Notes: generated from the letters alone by a model not told the origin. Shown: positions 52,274-60,997, numbered from the stretch's first letter. The stretch is 64,000 nucleotides of DNA from Fodinibacter sp963747405 (GCA_963747405.1 CAVVFG010000005.1:124001-188000); one strand, 5' to 3'. Numbers and translations: made by a program.

Positions 52274-53212
52274 GTGAGACTTCCGCTGCCGCAGGTCGAG
52301 CCCGATGCGACCCTGCCCGGGTCGGTGACCGTCTACGAGGTGGGCCCGCGCGATGGCCTGCAGAACGAGTCGACCGTCGTGCCCGCCACGGTCAAGGCCG
52401 AGTTCGTGCGGCGCCTCGCCGGCGCAGGGCTGCCCACGGTCGAGACGACGTCGTTCGTCGACCCGCGCTGGGTGCCCCAGCTCGCCGACGCCGAGGAGGT
52501 GCTCGGCCTGCTCGGCGACGAGGGGCTCGGGCCCCGGCGACCGGTGCTGGTGCCCAACGAGCGTGGCCTGGACCGGGCGCTGGCCACCGGGGTGGGCGCA
52601 GTGGCGGTGTTCGGGAGCGCGACCGAGACCTTCGCCCGCAAGAACCTCAACCGCACCGTGGCCGAGTCGGTGGAGATGTTCCGGCCGGTCGTCGATCGGT
52701 CGCGGGCCGAGGGGCTGTGGGTGCGGGCCTACGTGTCGATGTGCTTCGGCGACCCGTGGGAGGGACCGGTGCCGGTCGCCCAGGTCGTCGACGTGTGCCG
52801 TCGCCTGATGGACCTCGGCTGCGACCAGCTCTCGATCGGCGACACCATCGGGGTCGGCACCGTGGGGCACGTGCACCGCCTGCTGGGAGCGCTCGACGCC
52901 GCCGGCATCGGTCCCGACCGGGTGGGGGTGCACTTCCACGACACCTACGGACAGGCCCTGGCCAACACGATGGCCGCCCTGCACGACGGGGTGCGCGTCG
53001 TCGACGCCTCGACGGGTGGTCTGGGCGGCTGCCCCTACGCCAGGTCGGCGACCGGCAACCTCGCCACTGAGGACCTCGTCTGGGCGCTGCAGGGTGCCGG
53101 GGTGCAGACCGGCATCGACCTCGACGCCCTCGTCGAGACCAGCGTCTGGATGGCCGCGCAGCTCGGCCGGCCGTCCCCGTCGAGCGTCGTGCGTGCACTG
53201 TCGGGGGGCTGA
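52274..53212 (+). CDS. Hydroxymethylglutaryl-CoA lyase-like enzyme
   Basis: HMGL-like DRE-TIM family enzyme of 312 aa. EVGPRDGLQNE carries the acidic metal ligand, VPNERGLDRA and HFHDTYGQALAN supply further ligands, and GLGGCPYARSATGN is the lyase signature with its catalytic cysteine. HMG-CoA lyase ends leucine breakdown (acetoacetate plus acetyl-CoA). A related 3-hydroxy-3-methylglutaryl or hydroxy-acyl lyase remains possible. The GTG is 6 nt after CAGGAT (52262-52267), leaderless. Confidence 0.9.
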   Translation: MRLPLPQVEPDATLPGSVTVYEVGPRDGLQNESTVVPATVKAEFVRRLAGAGLPTVETTSFVDPRWVPQLADAEEVLGLLGDEGLGPRRPVLVPNERGLDRALATGVGAVAVFGSATETFARKNLNRTVAESVEMFRPVVDRSRAEGLWVRAYVSMCFGDPWEGPVPVAQVVDVCRRLMDLGCDQLSIGDTIGVGTVGHVHRLLGALDAAGIGPDRVGVHFHDTYGQALANTMAALHDGVRVVDASTGGLGGCPYARSATGNLATEDLVWALQGAGVQTGIDLDALVETSVWMAAQLGRPSPSSVVRALSGG

Positions 53213-53262
53213 GCCGGCGACCACGCCGCGCGCGAGGGTGCCTGCTGGGCACTTGTCACTCC

Positions 53263-53284
53263 ATGTGAGTTCGATGTGAGTTCC
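53263..53284 (+). promoter_or_regulatory. 11-bp direct repeat upstream of the anchored beta-domain protein
   Basis: ATGTGAGTTCG and ATGTGAGTTCC are adjacent, with 11-bp periodicity, the usual spacing of OmpR-type regulator half sites. It lies 46 nt before the ATG. The word TGTGAGTT also occurs upstream of the OmpR-type regulator at 51404, so a link is plausible but not shown. Confidence 0.5.
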
Positions 53285-53329
53285 CTGCGGCGTGGGGTCA
53301 TGGCCCACGGCGCGGCGGATCATGGCCCC

Positions 53330-54142
53330 ATGAGCGACCAGAGCACCTCCGGGCCCGTCCCGTCCCACCCCGAGCAGCCCGCGGCCGACACCGCTGCTCT
53401 TCCACCGCAGCAGCCCGCGCCGGGGCAGCCGGCCGGGCCGGTGTGGAGCTCGTCGCCGGCGGCCGGTGCGCCGGCGCCACCCGGCTGGGTGCCCCCGGGC
53501 GGCCCGGGAGGCCCGCCCTCCGGACCGCGGCGCTGGTGGGCGGAGGCGACCTCCACCGGCGGTGGGCGCGCCGCCCTCGTCCTGGCGGCGGTGCTCGCCG
53601 CCCTCGTGGTCGTGGTCGGTATCGGACTGACCGCGGCCCTGGTCGTGTCGCACGACGGCGGTGGCGAGCGTGGCCTCATGATGGACGGGCGCGACGGGCG
53701 CGGCGATGTCGACCGGCAGGGCCCCGGGGCGGGCCGGGGCAACGGGATGGGCCCGAACGGCAACCTGGGCCGAGGGAACGGCAACAGGGTCCCGGCGCTG
53801 CCCGGGCAGGGTGGCCCGGGTGCGCCCGGAGCTCCGGGTGGGCAACGTCAGGGCATGGGTCTGGGCGCCGCCGGCGCCCTGGGCGCCGTGCTGCACGGCG
53901 AGTTCACCACCTCGGTGACCGGGACGCCCACGGTCATGGTCGTGCAGACCGGCCAGGTGACCGCCTACACGGCCGGGAAGTCGATGGCCGTGAAGAGCAC
54001 CGACGGCTTCACCGCCACCTACACGCTCGACGGCACCGCACCGATCATCGGCAACGCGGCGACCCCGGTGGCCGTGGGCACCACGGTACGGGTCGTGGCG
54101 GCCAAGGAGGGGATGAAGGTCACGGCGGTGGTCGTCGGCTGA
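53330..54142 (+). CDS. Membrane-anchored protein with glycine/asparagine-rich linker
   Basis: A 270-aa protein in four parts: a Pro/Gln-rich cytoplasmic tail (1-80), one TM (about 82-106), a G/N/R/D-rich linker (107-175) with repeated GRGNG units, and a C-terminal beta-rich domain (about 180-270) with TSVTGTPTVMVVQTGQVTAY and TVRVVAAKEGMKVTAVVV. I recognise no family; the last part reads like a small OB-like or CusF/DUF5666-like beta barrel. ATG 53330 follows GATCAT by 6 nt. A direct repeat precedes it. Confidence 0.65.
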   Translation: MSDQSTSGPVPSHPEQPAADTAALPPQQPAPGQPAGPVWSSSPAAGAPAPPGWVPPGGPGGPPSGPRRWWAEATSTGGGRAALVLAAVLAALVVVVGIGLTAALVVSHDGGGERGLMMDGRDGRGDVDRQGPGAGRGNGMGPNGNLGRGNGNRVPALPGQGGPGAPGAPGGQRQGMGLGAAGALGAVLHGEFTTSVTGTPTVMVVQTGQVTAYTAGKSMAVKSTDGFTATYTLDGTAPIIGNAATPVAVGTTVRVVAAKEGMKVTAVVVG

Positions 54143-54160
54143 GCGCGGCGCCCGGCGAGG

Positions 54161-55558
54161 TCAGCGGGTCACCGGTGCGCTCGCGACGCCCGGTGCGGTT
54201 GCGACCGCCGGTGCGGGTGCGACGCCCGGGTCGACGACGATGCCGTTGGCCTCGGGCGTGATCTGGCGCTCGAGCGCCAGCGCGAGCACCGCGACCCCGG
54301 CCAGACCGGCCACGATGACGCCGATGAACACCCCGCCGAGCTGGCGGTTGAGCAGCCACCCCGCGACGACCGGCGCGGTGATCGCGCCCATCTGGAACGC
54401 CCCCGCGGACACGGCGTTGAACCGGCCGCGGTCGCGGTCGCTGGCGAGGTCGTTGACGATGGCGGGCACCGTGGGCTGCAGCATGGTCTCGCCTAGGCCG
54501 AACAGCACGTGGAAGGCGATGACGCCGGCCGCGGCCGCCACCGTGCCGGCCGCCAGCCCGGTGGCTCCGAGCAGCAGCCAGGCGGCCGCCCACAGCCCCA
54601 CCAGCACGAGGAAGACCCGGGTGCGCCGGCGCCCGTCGATGAACCGCAGCACCAGGAACTGCATGCCGACGATGACCGCGGTGTTGGCGGCGAAGGCGAA
54701 GCCGATGGTGCGGGTCGAGACCTCGCTGACCTGCCGGGCGAACGCGGGGAACCCGGCCTCCATCTGCCCGTAGCCGACGAAGCTCGACAGGAAGGTGAGC
54801 GCCGTGATCCACACGACGGCCGGGTTGCGCAGGATGGTCAGGTAGCCGGCGCCGGCCTCGTCGGGCGCCCCGGCCGGGGGCTGCCCCGGCCGGCCGGCCA
54901 CGTGCCGCAGCGGCCCGAGCAGCAGCCCGATGGGCACCAGCACGCACGCCGCGTCGACGAGGAAGATCGCCGTGAACGTACCCGGCCGGTCGACGTCGGT
55001 GAGGAAGCCGCTGACGATGCCGCCGACGCCGATGCCGAGGTTGACCAGCGCGAAGTTGATGCCGAAGAACTGCGTGCGCAGCGGCCCGGAGACCAGGCTG
55101 GCCGTCAGGGCGTTGAACCCCGGCCAGCCCACACCGAAGCTGACGCCGATCAGCGTGAACGCCAGCACGAACGCGGGCACCGAGGTGGCGAACGCCAGGA
55201 TGACCGTGCCGACCAGCTGGGCCGTGTTGCCGCCCACCAGCACCGCCCGCGAGCCGACCCGGTCGATCAGGGCCCCCACCGGGGCGGTGACGAGCAAAGC
55301 CACGACGGCGATCAGGCCCATGAGGAGGCCCGCCACGTCGAGGGAGACTCCGCGCACCTCGTGCACGTAGATGACGGTGAAGGGCAGCGTCATCCCACGG
55401 CCCAGGGTCGAGACGGCCGTCGTGGACAGCAGCCACCGGCCCGGGGTGGGCAGCGCGCGCCAGAAGCCGCGCAGGGTGAACCGGTCGTGCTGCGCGGCCG
55501 CAGTGGTGTCGGGGCTCGCCTGCCCCGGCCCGCCCGGGGAGTCGGTGGTCTCGGCCAT
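54161..55558 (-). CDS. MFS transporter
   Basis: A 465-aa permease with 12 predicted helices and the loop motif GALIDRVGSRAVLVGG after helix 2. The last 30 residues are a low-complexity tail of A-P-V-G repeats (GVAPAPAVATAPGVASAPV). ATG 55558 (MAETTDSPGG) is the family-like start; the frame's extension runs antisense to the cold-shock gene. Substrate not readable. It converges with the beta-domain gene and is divergent from the cold-shock gene. Confidence 0.87.
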   Translation of the reverse strand: MAETTDSPGGPGQASPDTTAAAQHDRFTLRGFWRALPTPGRWLLSTTAVSTLGRGMTLPFTVIYVHEVRGVSLDVAGLLMGLIAVVALLVTAPVGALIDRVGSRAVLVGGNTAQLVGTVILAFATSVPAFVLAFTLIGVSFGVGWPGFNALTASLVSGPLRTQFFGINFALVNLGIGVGGIVSGFLTDVDRPGTFTAIFLVDAACVLVPIGLLLGPLRHVAGRPGQPPAGAPDEAGAGYLTILRNPAVVWITALTFLSSFVGYGQMEAGFPAFARQVSEVSTRTIGFAFAANTAVIVGMQFLVLRFIDGRRRTRVFLVLVGLWAAAWLLLGATGLAAGTVAAAAGVIAFHVLFGLGETMLQPTVPAIVNDLASDRDRGRFNAVSAGAFQMGAITAPVVAGWLLNRQLGGVFIGVIVAGLAGVAVLALALERQITPEANGIVVDPGVAPAPAVATAPGVASAPVTR

Positions 55559-55745
55559 CGTCCCACCGTCCCACGGGGCGCCGACACCGATCGACCGGTT
55601 TTCCCGGCACCGGCCCGGAGGCGACCTGGGGCGCCGGGACCGGCCCGCATCCACAACCCGCACGCACGCCGCACCCCGGAGCGGATAGCCTTGGCGCTGG
55701 TGCCCGTCCGGGTTCCGAACCGCAGACGCGACAAAGAGGTGGACC

Positions 55746-56144
55746 GTGCCGACTGGCAAGGTGAAGTTCTTCGACTCGGAGAAGGGCTTCGGGTTCGTGT
55801 CCGGCGACGCCGGCGAAGGCGACGTCTTCGTGCCGGCCAGTGCCCTGCCCGAAGGAGTGGCCGGGCTCAAGGGCGGCCAGCGGATCGAGTTCAGCATCGC
55901 CGAGGGCCGCCGCGGCGCCCAGGCCCTGTCGGTGCGCCTCCTCGACCCCGCGCCCTCGGTGGCCACCAACCGCCGGGTGGCCAACCGCAAGCCGGCCGAG
56001 GAGATGGTGGTGATCGTCGAGGACGTCATCAAGCTGCTCGACTCGGTGTCCGAGTCGCTGCGCCGGGGCCACTACCCCGACAAGGCGCACGGCAACAAGG
56101 TCGCCCAGGTGCTGCACGCGGTGGCCGGCGACCTCGAGCTGTGA
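55746..56144 (+). CDS. Cold-shock domain protein with C-terminal extension
   Basis: A 132-aa protein. The N-terminal cold-shock domain (1-67) has RNP1-like KGFGFV and RNP2-like DVFVP motifs for single-stranded nucleic acid binding. A 65-residue helical extension (about 70-132) follows, a form found in actinobacteria. GTG 55746 has an upstream GAGG. Its stop overlaps the DUF3027 start (GTGA), so the two are translated together, probably in RNA handling or stress. Confidence 0.88.
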   Translation: MPTGKVKFFDSEKGFGFVSGDAGEGDVFVPASALPEGVAGLKGGQRIEFSIAEGRRGAQALSVRLLDPAPSVATNRRVANRKPAEEMVVIVEDVIKLLDSVSESLRRGHYPDKAHGNKVAQVLHAVAGDLEL

Positions 56145-56881
56145 CCGCCGCCCTGAAGACCGACGCCGCCCTGCGTGGGGCGGTCGAGGTCGCCCACGAG
56201 GCGGCCGTCGCGATCGCCGAGGCCGGTGCGGTCGGCGAGCACCTCGGGATGGACATGGTGCACGACCGCCTCGCCACCCACTACTTCGCCTGCATCACCC
56301 GGGGCTATCCCGGCTGGCGGTGGGCGGTGTCGGTGGCCCGAGTGCCGCGGTCGAAGACGGTCACCGTCTGCGAGGCCAACCTGGTTCCCGGCGAGGGTGC
56401 CCTGCTCTCGCCCGACTGGGTGCCCTACGCGGAGCGGCTGGCGCCCGGTGACGTGGGCCCCGGCGACGTCACCCCGCTGGTGCCCGACGACCCGAACCTC
56501 GAGCCCGGCTTCGAGGCCACCGGCGACGAGGACGTCGACCGGGTCGCGCTCTGGGAGCTCGGCCTCGGACGCCCGCGGGTGCTGTCGGCAGAGGGCCGCG
56601 AGGCCGCCGCCCAGCGCTGGTACGACGGCGAGTCCGGCCCGGTCGCACCGGTGGCGGTCAAGGCCCCGGCTCCCTGCTCCACCTGCGGCTTCTTCGTGCC
56701 GATGGCCGGCGCACTGCGCGCGGTGTTCGGCGTGTGCGCCAACGAGTGGTCACCCTCCGACGCCCGCGTCGTCAGCCTCGACCACGGGTGCGGCGCCCAC
56801 TCCGAGGTCGACGTCGACCTGCACACCGCCGAGCCTGTGGCACCGCCCATCCTCGACGACTTCCAGCTCGACCCGGCCTGA
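56141..56881 (+). CDS. DUF3027 protein
   Basis: A 246-aa protein. The N-terminal half contains HLGMDMVHDRLATHYFACITRGYPGWRWAV, and the C-terminal half has a cysteine cluster APCSTCGFFVP, FGVCANEWSPSDARVVSLDHGCGAHSE, likely a zinc site. It starts on GTG overlapping the cold-shock stop by 4 nt. DUF3027 is conserved next to cold-shock genes in many actinobacteria, so a role with the cold-shock protein is inferred. Catalytic residues are not evident. Confidence 0.87.
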   Translation: MTAALKTDAALRGAVEVAHEAAVAIAEAGAVGEHLGMDMVHDRLATHYFACITRGYPGWRWAVSVARVPRSKTVTVCEANLVPGEGALLSPDWVPYAERLAPGDVGPGDVTPLVPDDPNLEPGFEATGDEDVDRVALWELGLGRPRVLSAEGREAAAQRWYDGESGPVAPVAVKAPAPCSTCGFFVPMAGALRAVFGVCANEWSPSDARVVSLDHGCGAHSEVDVDLHTAEPVAPPILDDFQLDPA

Positions 56882-56924
56882 CGGCATCCGGCGGTCGCCG
56901 CGCTGCCCGAGCGGGGAGCGGGGT

Positions 56925-57191
56925 TCAGGCGCTGGCGGCGTCGTCGTGCCCGCGGCCCACGTACCACCAGGCGACGGCCCCGAGGGCGATGCCGGTGACG
57001 CAGGTCCACGGCCACCACGAGCGGCTGCCGGTGTGCAGCGCGGGCACCACGAGCGTCACCACCAGGGCCACCGCCCACAGCGCCGTGCCCACCGCCACGA
57101 TCGGGCGGGTCGGCACGGCGAGCGGCTCGACCGGCGCCGGCGCCCCCAGGGCCGCGAGGTGCTGCTCGGGGGAGGGCTCCTGGCTCGTCAC
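56925..57191 (-). CDS. DUF2530 two-helix membrane protein
   Basis: An 88-aa protein with a short charged tail and two hydrophobic helices (about 30-52 and 60-80), WPWTCVTGIALGAVAWWYVGR near the end, as in DUF2530. GTG 57191 is fixed by TACGCT (57203-57198) ending 6 nt upstream. It converges on DUF3027. Its place between the cold-shock/DUF3027 pair and the purine permease is a conserved actinobacterial arrangement from memory. Confidence 0.8.
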   Translation of the reverse strand: MTSQEPSPEQHLAALGAPAPVEPLAVPTRPIVAVGTALWAVALVVTLVVPALHTGSRSWWPWTCVTGIALGAVAWWYVGRGHDDAASA

Positions 57192-57270
57192 GAGGCCAGC
57201 GTACGGGGCGCCGTGACCACGCCGTGCGCACGTCATGCGGCCGTGACGCGCTCCCGCTAGGGTCCGGGCC

Positions 57271-58794
57271 ATGCCCGACGCAACGCAAGACACCACGCCC
57301 GAGACGGCGGCCCCCTCCGCGTCCACGGCCAGCCCGCCACCGGCCGGTGTCCTCGAACGCCTCTTCCAGATCTCGCACCGCGGATCATCGGTCGGCAGGG
57401 AGGTGCGAGGCGGCTTCGCCACGTTCTTCACCATGGCCTACATCGTCGTGCTCAACCCGCTCATCCTCGGCTTCGTCAAGGACGCCGACGGCAACTACCT
57501 CGGCGGCGGTGCCACCCCGAACCTGGCGGCGATCGCGGCGGGCACGGCCCTGGTGGCCGGCGTGCTGACCATCCTGATGGGGGTCTTCGCCAACTACCCC
57601 CTCGCCCTCGCGACGGGTCTGGGGCTCAACGCCTTCGTCGCGTTCTCGATCGCCAGCCAGATGACCTGGGCCGACGCCATGGGTGTCATCGTGCTCGAGG
57701 GGCTGGTGATCCTGGTGCTCGTGCTGACCGGGTTCCGCACGGCGGTCTTCCACGCCGTGCCGAGCCAGCTCAAGGTGGCCATCTCGGTCGGCATCGGCCT
57801 GTTCATCGCGCTCATCGGGCTGGTCGACGCCGGGTTCGTGCGGCGCACCGGCGCCGGGCCGGTGCCTGTGGAGCTGGGCATCGGCGGCCAGCTCAACGGC
57901 TGGCCCACGGTGGTATTCGCCGTCGGGCTGGGCCTGCTCATCACCTTGTGGGTGCGCAACGTCAAGGGCGCGATCATCATCTCGATCCTGGTGATGACCC
58001 TGGTCGCGTTCGTGGTCGAGGCCATCGCCAAGGTCGGCCCCACGGTCACCGGCGTCGACGCCGCCGGCAACAACATCGTCAACCCGCTCGGGTGGAACCT
58101 CAACGTGCCGGCCTGGCCGGCGCAGATCGACCCGATCAACTTCGGCACCCTCGGCGAGTTCAACCTGCTCGGCTCGTTCGAGCGGGTCGGCATCGTCGCC
58201 ACCGTCCTGCTCGTCTTCACGCTGATGCTCGCCGACTTCTTCGACACCATGGGCACGATGACCGCCATCGGCGCCGAGGCGGGACTGCTCGACGAGGACG
58301 GCCTGCCCCCGCACACCGAGCGCATCCTCGTCGTCGACTCCCTCGCCGCCGCCGCGGGTGGCGCCGCGGGCGTGTCGTCGAACACGTCCTACATCGAGTC
58401 CGCGGCCGGCGTGGGGGAGGGCGCGCGCACCGGACTGGCGTCGGTCGTCACCGGCGTGCTGTTCCTCGCGTCGATCCTGGTGACACCGCTGGTGCGCATC
58501 ATCCCCAACGAGGCCGCCGTGCCCGCCCTCGTCCTCGTCGGCTTCCTGATGATGCAGCAGGTGCAGAACATCGAGTGGAACGACGTCGAGATCGCGATCC
58601 CGGCCTTCCTCACGATCATCCTGATGCCGTTCACCTACTCGATCACCGTCGGCATCGGGGCCGGGTTCGTGTCGTACGTGCTCATCAAGGTCGTGCTGGG
58701 CAAGTGGCGCACGGTGCACCCGATGATGTGGCTCACCTCGGGGCTGTTCGCCATCTACTTCCTCATCGCCCCGCTCACCGAGCTGGTCACCTGA
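57271..58794 (+). CDS. NCS2-family purine permease (AzgA/PbuG-like)
   Basis: A 507-aa permease for adenine, guanine, hypoxanthine or related bases. The AzgA/COG2252 hallmarks are EVRGGFATFFTMAYIVVLNP at the start, GLGLNAFVAFS, and the late TSYIESAAGVGEGARTGL. About 13 helices are expected. The ATG sits 7 nt after TAGGGT (57258-57263), leaderless. No purine riboswitch fits in the short 79-nt gap. Base specificity is unresolved. Confidence 0.9.
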   Translation: MPDATQDTTPETAAPSASTASPPPAGVLERLFQISHRGSSVGREVRGGFATFFTMAYIVVLNPLILGFVKDADGNYLGGGATPNLAAIAAGTALVAGVLTILMGVFANYPLALATGLGLNAFVAFSIASQMTWADAMGVIVLEGLVILVLVLTGFRTAVFHAVPSQLKVAISVGIGLFIALIGLVDAGFVRRTGAGPVPVELGIGGQLNGWPTVVFAVGLGLLITLWVRNVKGAIIISILVMTLVAFVVEAIAKVGPTVTGVDAAGNNIVNPLGWNLNVPAWPAQIDPINFGTLGEFNLLGSFERVGIVATVLLVFTLMLADFFDTMGTMTAIGAEAGLLDEDGLPPHTERILVVDSLAAAAGGAAGVSSNTSYIESAAGVGEGARTGLASVVTGVLFLASILVTPLVRIIPNEAAVPALVLVGFLMMQQVQNIEWNDVEIAIPAFLTIILMPFTYSITVGIGAGFVSYVLIKVVLGKWRTVHPMMWLTSGLFAIYFLIAPLTELVT

Positions 58795-58829
58795 CCTCCG
58801 GGGGAGGCACGGCATCCGCGTGTCGTCCC

Positions 58830-58925
58830 CGACTGACTGCGGATCTCTCCCCGTCCCGGACCGGGTCACCCCCGCCGATTGCGGATCTGCCACGCCCCGG
58901 CCGGGTGGAAGTCCGCAATGAGTCG
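58830..58925. repeat. Imperfect inverted and direct repeats of GACTGCGGATC-like words
   Basis: Between the NCS2 and MarR genes, a GCGGATCT word appears at 58839-58846 and 58881-58888, and the inverted form AGTCCGCAATGAGTCG (58910-58925) pairs imperfectly with CGACTGACTGCGGATC (58830-58845). This could fold into a 96-nt hairpin-like element and may be a small repeat family; the number of copies elsewhere is unknown. Confidence 0.5.
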
Positions 58926-58945
58926 AGGAAGGGGGCAGCGGAATA

Positions 58946-58973
58946 GTTAGCACAGGTAATGAGTTGTGCTAAC
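58946..58973. promoter_or_regulatory. MarR operator candidate
   Basis: GTTAGCACA-N10-TGTGCTAAC is a perfect 9-bp inverted repeat upstream of marR, 25 nt before the start codon. The TTAG...CTAA type dyad fits MarR-family sites, and autorepression together with the downstream MFS gene is inferred. Confidence 0.75.
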
Positions 58974-58998
58974 CATCTGCGATCCCGAGGAGACGACC

Positions 58999-59520
58999 AT
59001 GGCCCCCACCACCACGCCGGTGCGACCCTCGACCTCGTCCACGGCACCGACCTCGACCGGCGCGTCCACCGCGACGCCCGCCCCGGCCCAGGCCGTGATG
59101 ACGCGGGCAGAGCGCGACCGGCTGACCAGCGACCTCCGGATGGCGTGCATGCGCATCTCGCGCCGGGTGCGCTTCGAGAGCACCGCGTCGGTCGCGCCGC
59201 ACCAGTTCTCGGTGCTCGCCCGCCTCGAGAAGGCGCCCCGCCCCCCCAAGGAGCTCGCGGCCTTCGAGAAGGTCAGCGCCCCGAGCATGACCCGCACCGT
59301 GGCCGGCCTCGTCGACGCCGGCCTCGTCGCGCGCGCCGACGACCCGTCCGACGGTCGCTCGGTGATCCTGTCGCTGACGCCCGAGGGGCGCCGCACCATC
59401 CGCGACATCCGGCGCCGGCGCGACCAGTGGTTCGCGGCACGGCTCGAGAAGCTCAGCGACGACGAGCGGGCGGTGCTGGCGCAGGCCACGGTGCTGCTGG
59501 AACGGGTGGCCGCCGAGTGA
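58999..59520 (+). CDS. MarR-family transcriptional regulator
   Basis: A 173-aa regulator. A Thr/Pro/Ser-rich N-terminal 43 residues precede the MarR winged helix with PKELAAFEKVSAPSMTRTVAGLVDAGLVARADDPSDGRSVILSLTPEG (helix 3/4 and the DxR wing). ATG 58999 follows GAGGAG (58987-58992). The stop overlaps the MFS start (GTGA). It is expected to be relieved by small aromatic or phenolic ligands by family precedent only. Confidence 0.92.
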   Translation: MAPTTTPVRPSTSSTAPTSTGASTATPAPAQAVMTRAERDRLTSDLRMACMRISRRVRFESTASVAPHQFSVLARLEKAPRPPKELAAFEKVSAPSMTRTVAGLVDAGLVARADDPSDGRSVILSLTPEGRRTIRDIRRRRDQWFAARLEKLSDDERAVLAQATVLLERVAAE

Positions 59521-60818
59521 GTCCCACCTTCTCCTCGCTGCAGGTCCGCAACTACCGCCTGTGGGCGTCCGGCGCCCTGGTGTCGAACGTCGGCACCTGG
59601 ATGGGCCGGGTCGGCCAGGACTGGCTGGTGCTCACGGTGCTCACCGATGGGTCCGCCACCGCGCTCGGCATCGTCACCGGTCTGCAGTTCCTCCCCTTCC
59701 TGCTGCTCGCACCGTGGGCCGGCCTGATCGCCGACAAGTTCCGCAAGCGCCGCATCCTGCTGCTCACCCAGACCCTGCTGGCCGCGTCGAGTCTGCTGCT
59801 CGGCGTCCTCGCCGTCGAGGGGCTGGCCCAGCTGTGGCAGGTCTACGCGATCGCGCTGTTCCAGGGAGTCGTCACCGCGATCGACAACCCGGCCCGCCAG
59901 GCGTTCGTGGCCGAGATGGTGCCCGACGACAAGCTCACCAACGCCGTCTCGCTCAACTCCGCGTCGTTCAACCTGGGCCGGCTCATCGGCCCGGGGCTGG
60001 CCGGCATCGTCATCGCCTTGTGGGGGGTAGGCCCCGCCCTGTTGCTCAACACGGTGACCTTCCTCTTCGTCATCGTCGCCCTGCTGCGGCTGCGCAGCAA
60101 CGAGCTGCGCCCCGCGCCGCGGGCGAAGGGGCGCGGCGGCATCCGCGAGGGGTTCCGCTACGTACGGGTGCGGCGCGACATCCAGCTGGTGATGCTGCTG
60201 GTCTTCGTGCTCGGCACGTTCGGGATGAACTTCCAGATCACCATGGCGCTGATGGCGACCAAGGTGTTCGACAAGGGCGCGGGCGAGTTCGGCCTTCTCG
60301 GCTCGATCATGGCGGTCGGCTCGCTCACCGCCGCCCTGCTGTCGGCGCGCCGAAAGGTGCCCCGCCTGCGGGTGCTGCTGCTCTCCCTCGCCGGGTTCAC
60401 CGTGGCCGCCGCGCTCGCCGCGATGGCGCCGACCTACTGGCTGTTCGCGCTGGCGCTGGTCCCGGTCGGGCTCACCGCCCTGACGGCGCTGACCACCGCC
60501 AACGCCATGGTGCAGACCCGCGTCGCGCCAGAGATGCGCGGTCGCGTGATGGCCCTGTACATGGCGATCTTCATGGGCGGTACCCCCGCAGGGGCCCCGC
60601 TGATCGGGTGGATCTCGGAGCAGTTCGGGCCGCGCTGGACCATCGGCATCGGCGCGGTCGCGGTGGGCCTGGCGCTGGTCGCCGTGTCGCTGTGGCTGGC
60701 GAGGTCGGAGAATGTCCGGGTGAGCTACGAGTCGCAGCGCCGGCCGCGGGTGCGGGTCACCTCGGTGCCGATGGTGTCCGAGCGCCCGACGGTGTCGGTG
60801 CCGGAGCCGGCCCGGTGA
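59517..60818 (+). CDS. MFS transporter co-transcribed with marR
   Basis: A 433-aa permease of the MFS_3 (EntS-like) type. Loop 2-3 is GLIADKFRKRRILLLTQ and FQGVVTAIDNPARQAFVAEMVP follows, both typical. Starts on GTG overlapping marR by 4 nt. With MarR it forms a ligand-induced efflux unit, most likely drug or siderophore export (inference). The final C-terminal 30 residues are basic and proline-poor. A tiny overlapping ORF follows. Confidence 0.9.
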   Translation: MSPTFSSLQVRNYRLWASGALVSNVGTWMGRVGQDWLVLTVLTDGSATALGIVTGLQFLPFLLLAPWAGLIADKFRKRRILLLTQTLLAASSLLLGVLAVEGLAQLWQVYAIALFQGVVTAIDNPARQAFVAEMVPDDKLTNAVSLNSASFNLGRLIGPGLAGIVIALWGVGPALLLNTVTFLFVIVALLRLRSNELRPAPRAKGRGGIREGFRYVRVRRDIQLVMLLVFVLGTFGMNFQITMALMATKVFDKGAGEFGLLGSIMAVGSLTAALLSARRKVPRLRVLLLSLAGFTVAAALAAMAPTYWLFALALVPVGLTALTALTTANAMVQTRVAPEMRGRVMALYMAIFMGGTPAGAPLIGWISEQFGPRWTIGIGAVAVGLALVAVSLWLARSENVRVSYESQRRPRVRVTSVPMVSERPTVSVPEPAR

Positions 60819-60901
60819 CCCCGCTCTTCCGGCGTCGGATGACGCTGGGCGTGCTCGCGGTGCTGGTGGGCCTCGCCCTGGTCTACGCGCTCACGCGCTG
60901 A
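60815..60901 (+). CDS. Tiny 28-aa single-helix membrane ORF
   Basis: GTG 60815 overlaps the MFS stop by 4 nt (GTGA), the same coupling as marR-MFS. It would encode a 28-aa peptide with a basic N-terminus (FRRRM) and one hydrophobic helix (TLGVLAVLVGLALVYAL), ending in TGA at 60901. No homologue is recalled. The position and topology fit a small helper of the transporter, but expression is unproven. Confidence 0.45.
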   Translation: MTPLFRRRMTLGVLAVLVGLALVYALTR

Positions 60902-60997
60902 GCCGCCCGGCCTGGGCTGGCGGCCCGGCCACGAGCGCCGCGACCCCTCGGGCACGGCCCCAGCCGGCACCGACGGGAACGTGTCGTCCGCTCCTCG

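Noticed and set aside
54509..56140. Long plus-strand frame upstream of DUF3027
   Set aside because: Antisense to the MFS gene and overlapping the cold-shock gene; DUF3027 starts at 56141 by GTGA coupling.
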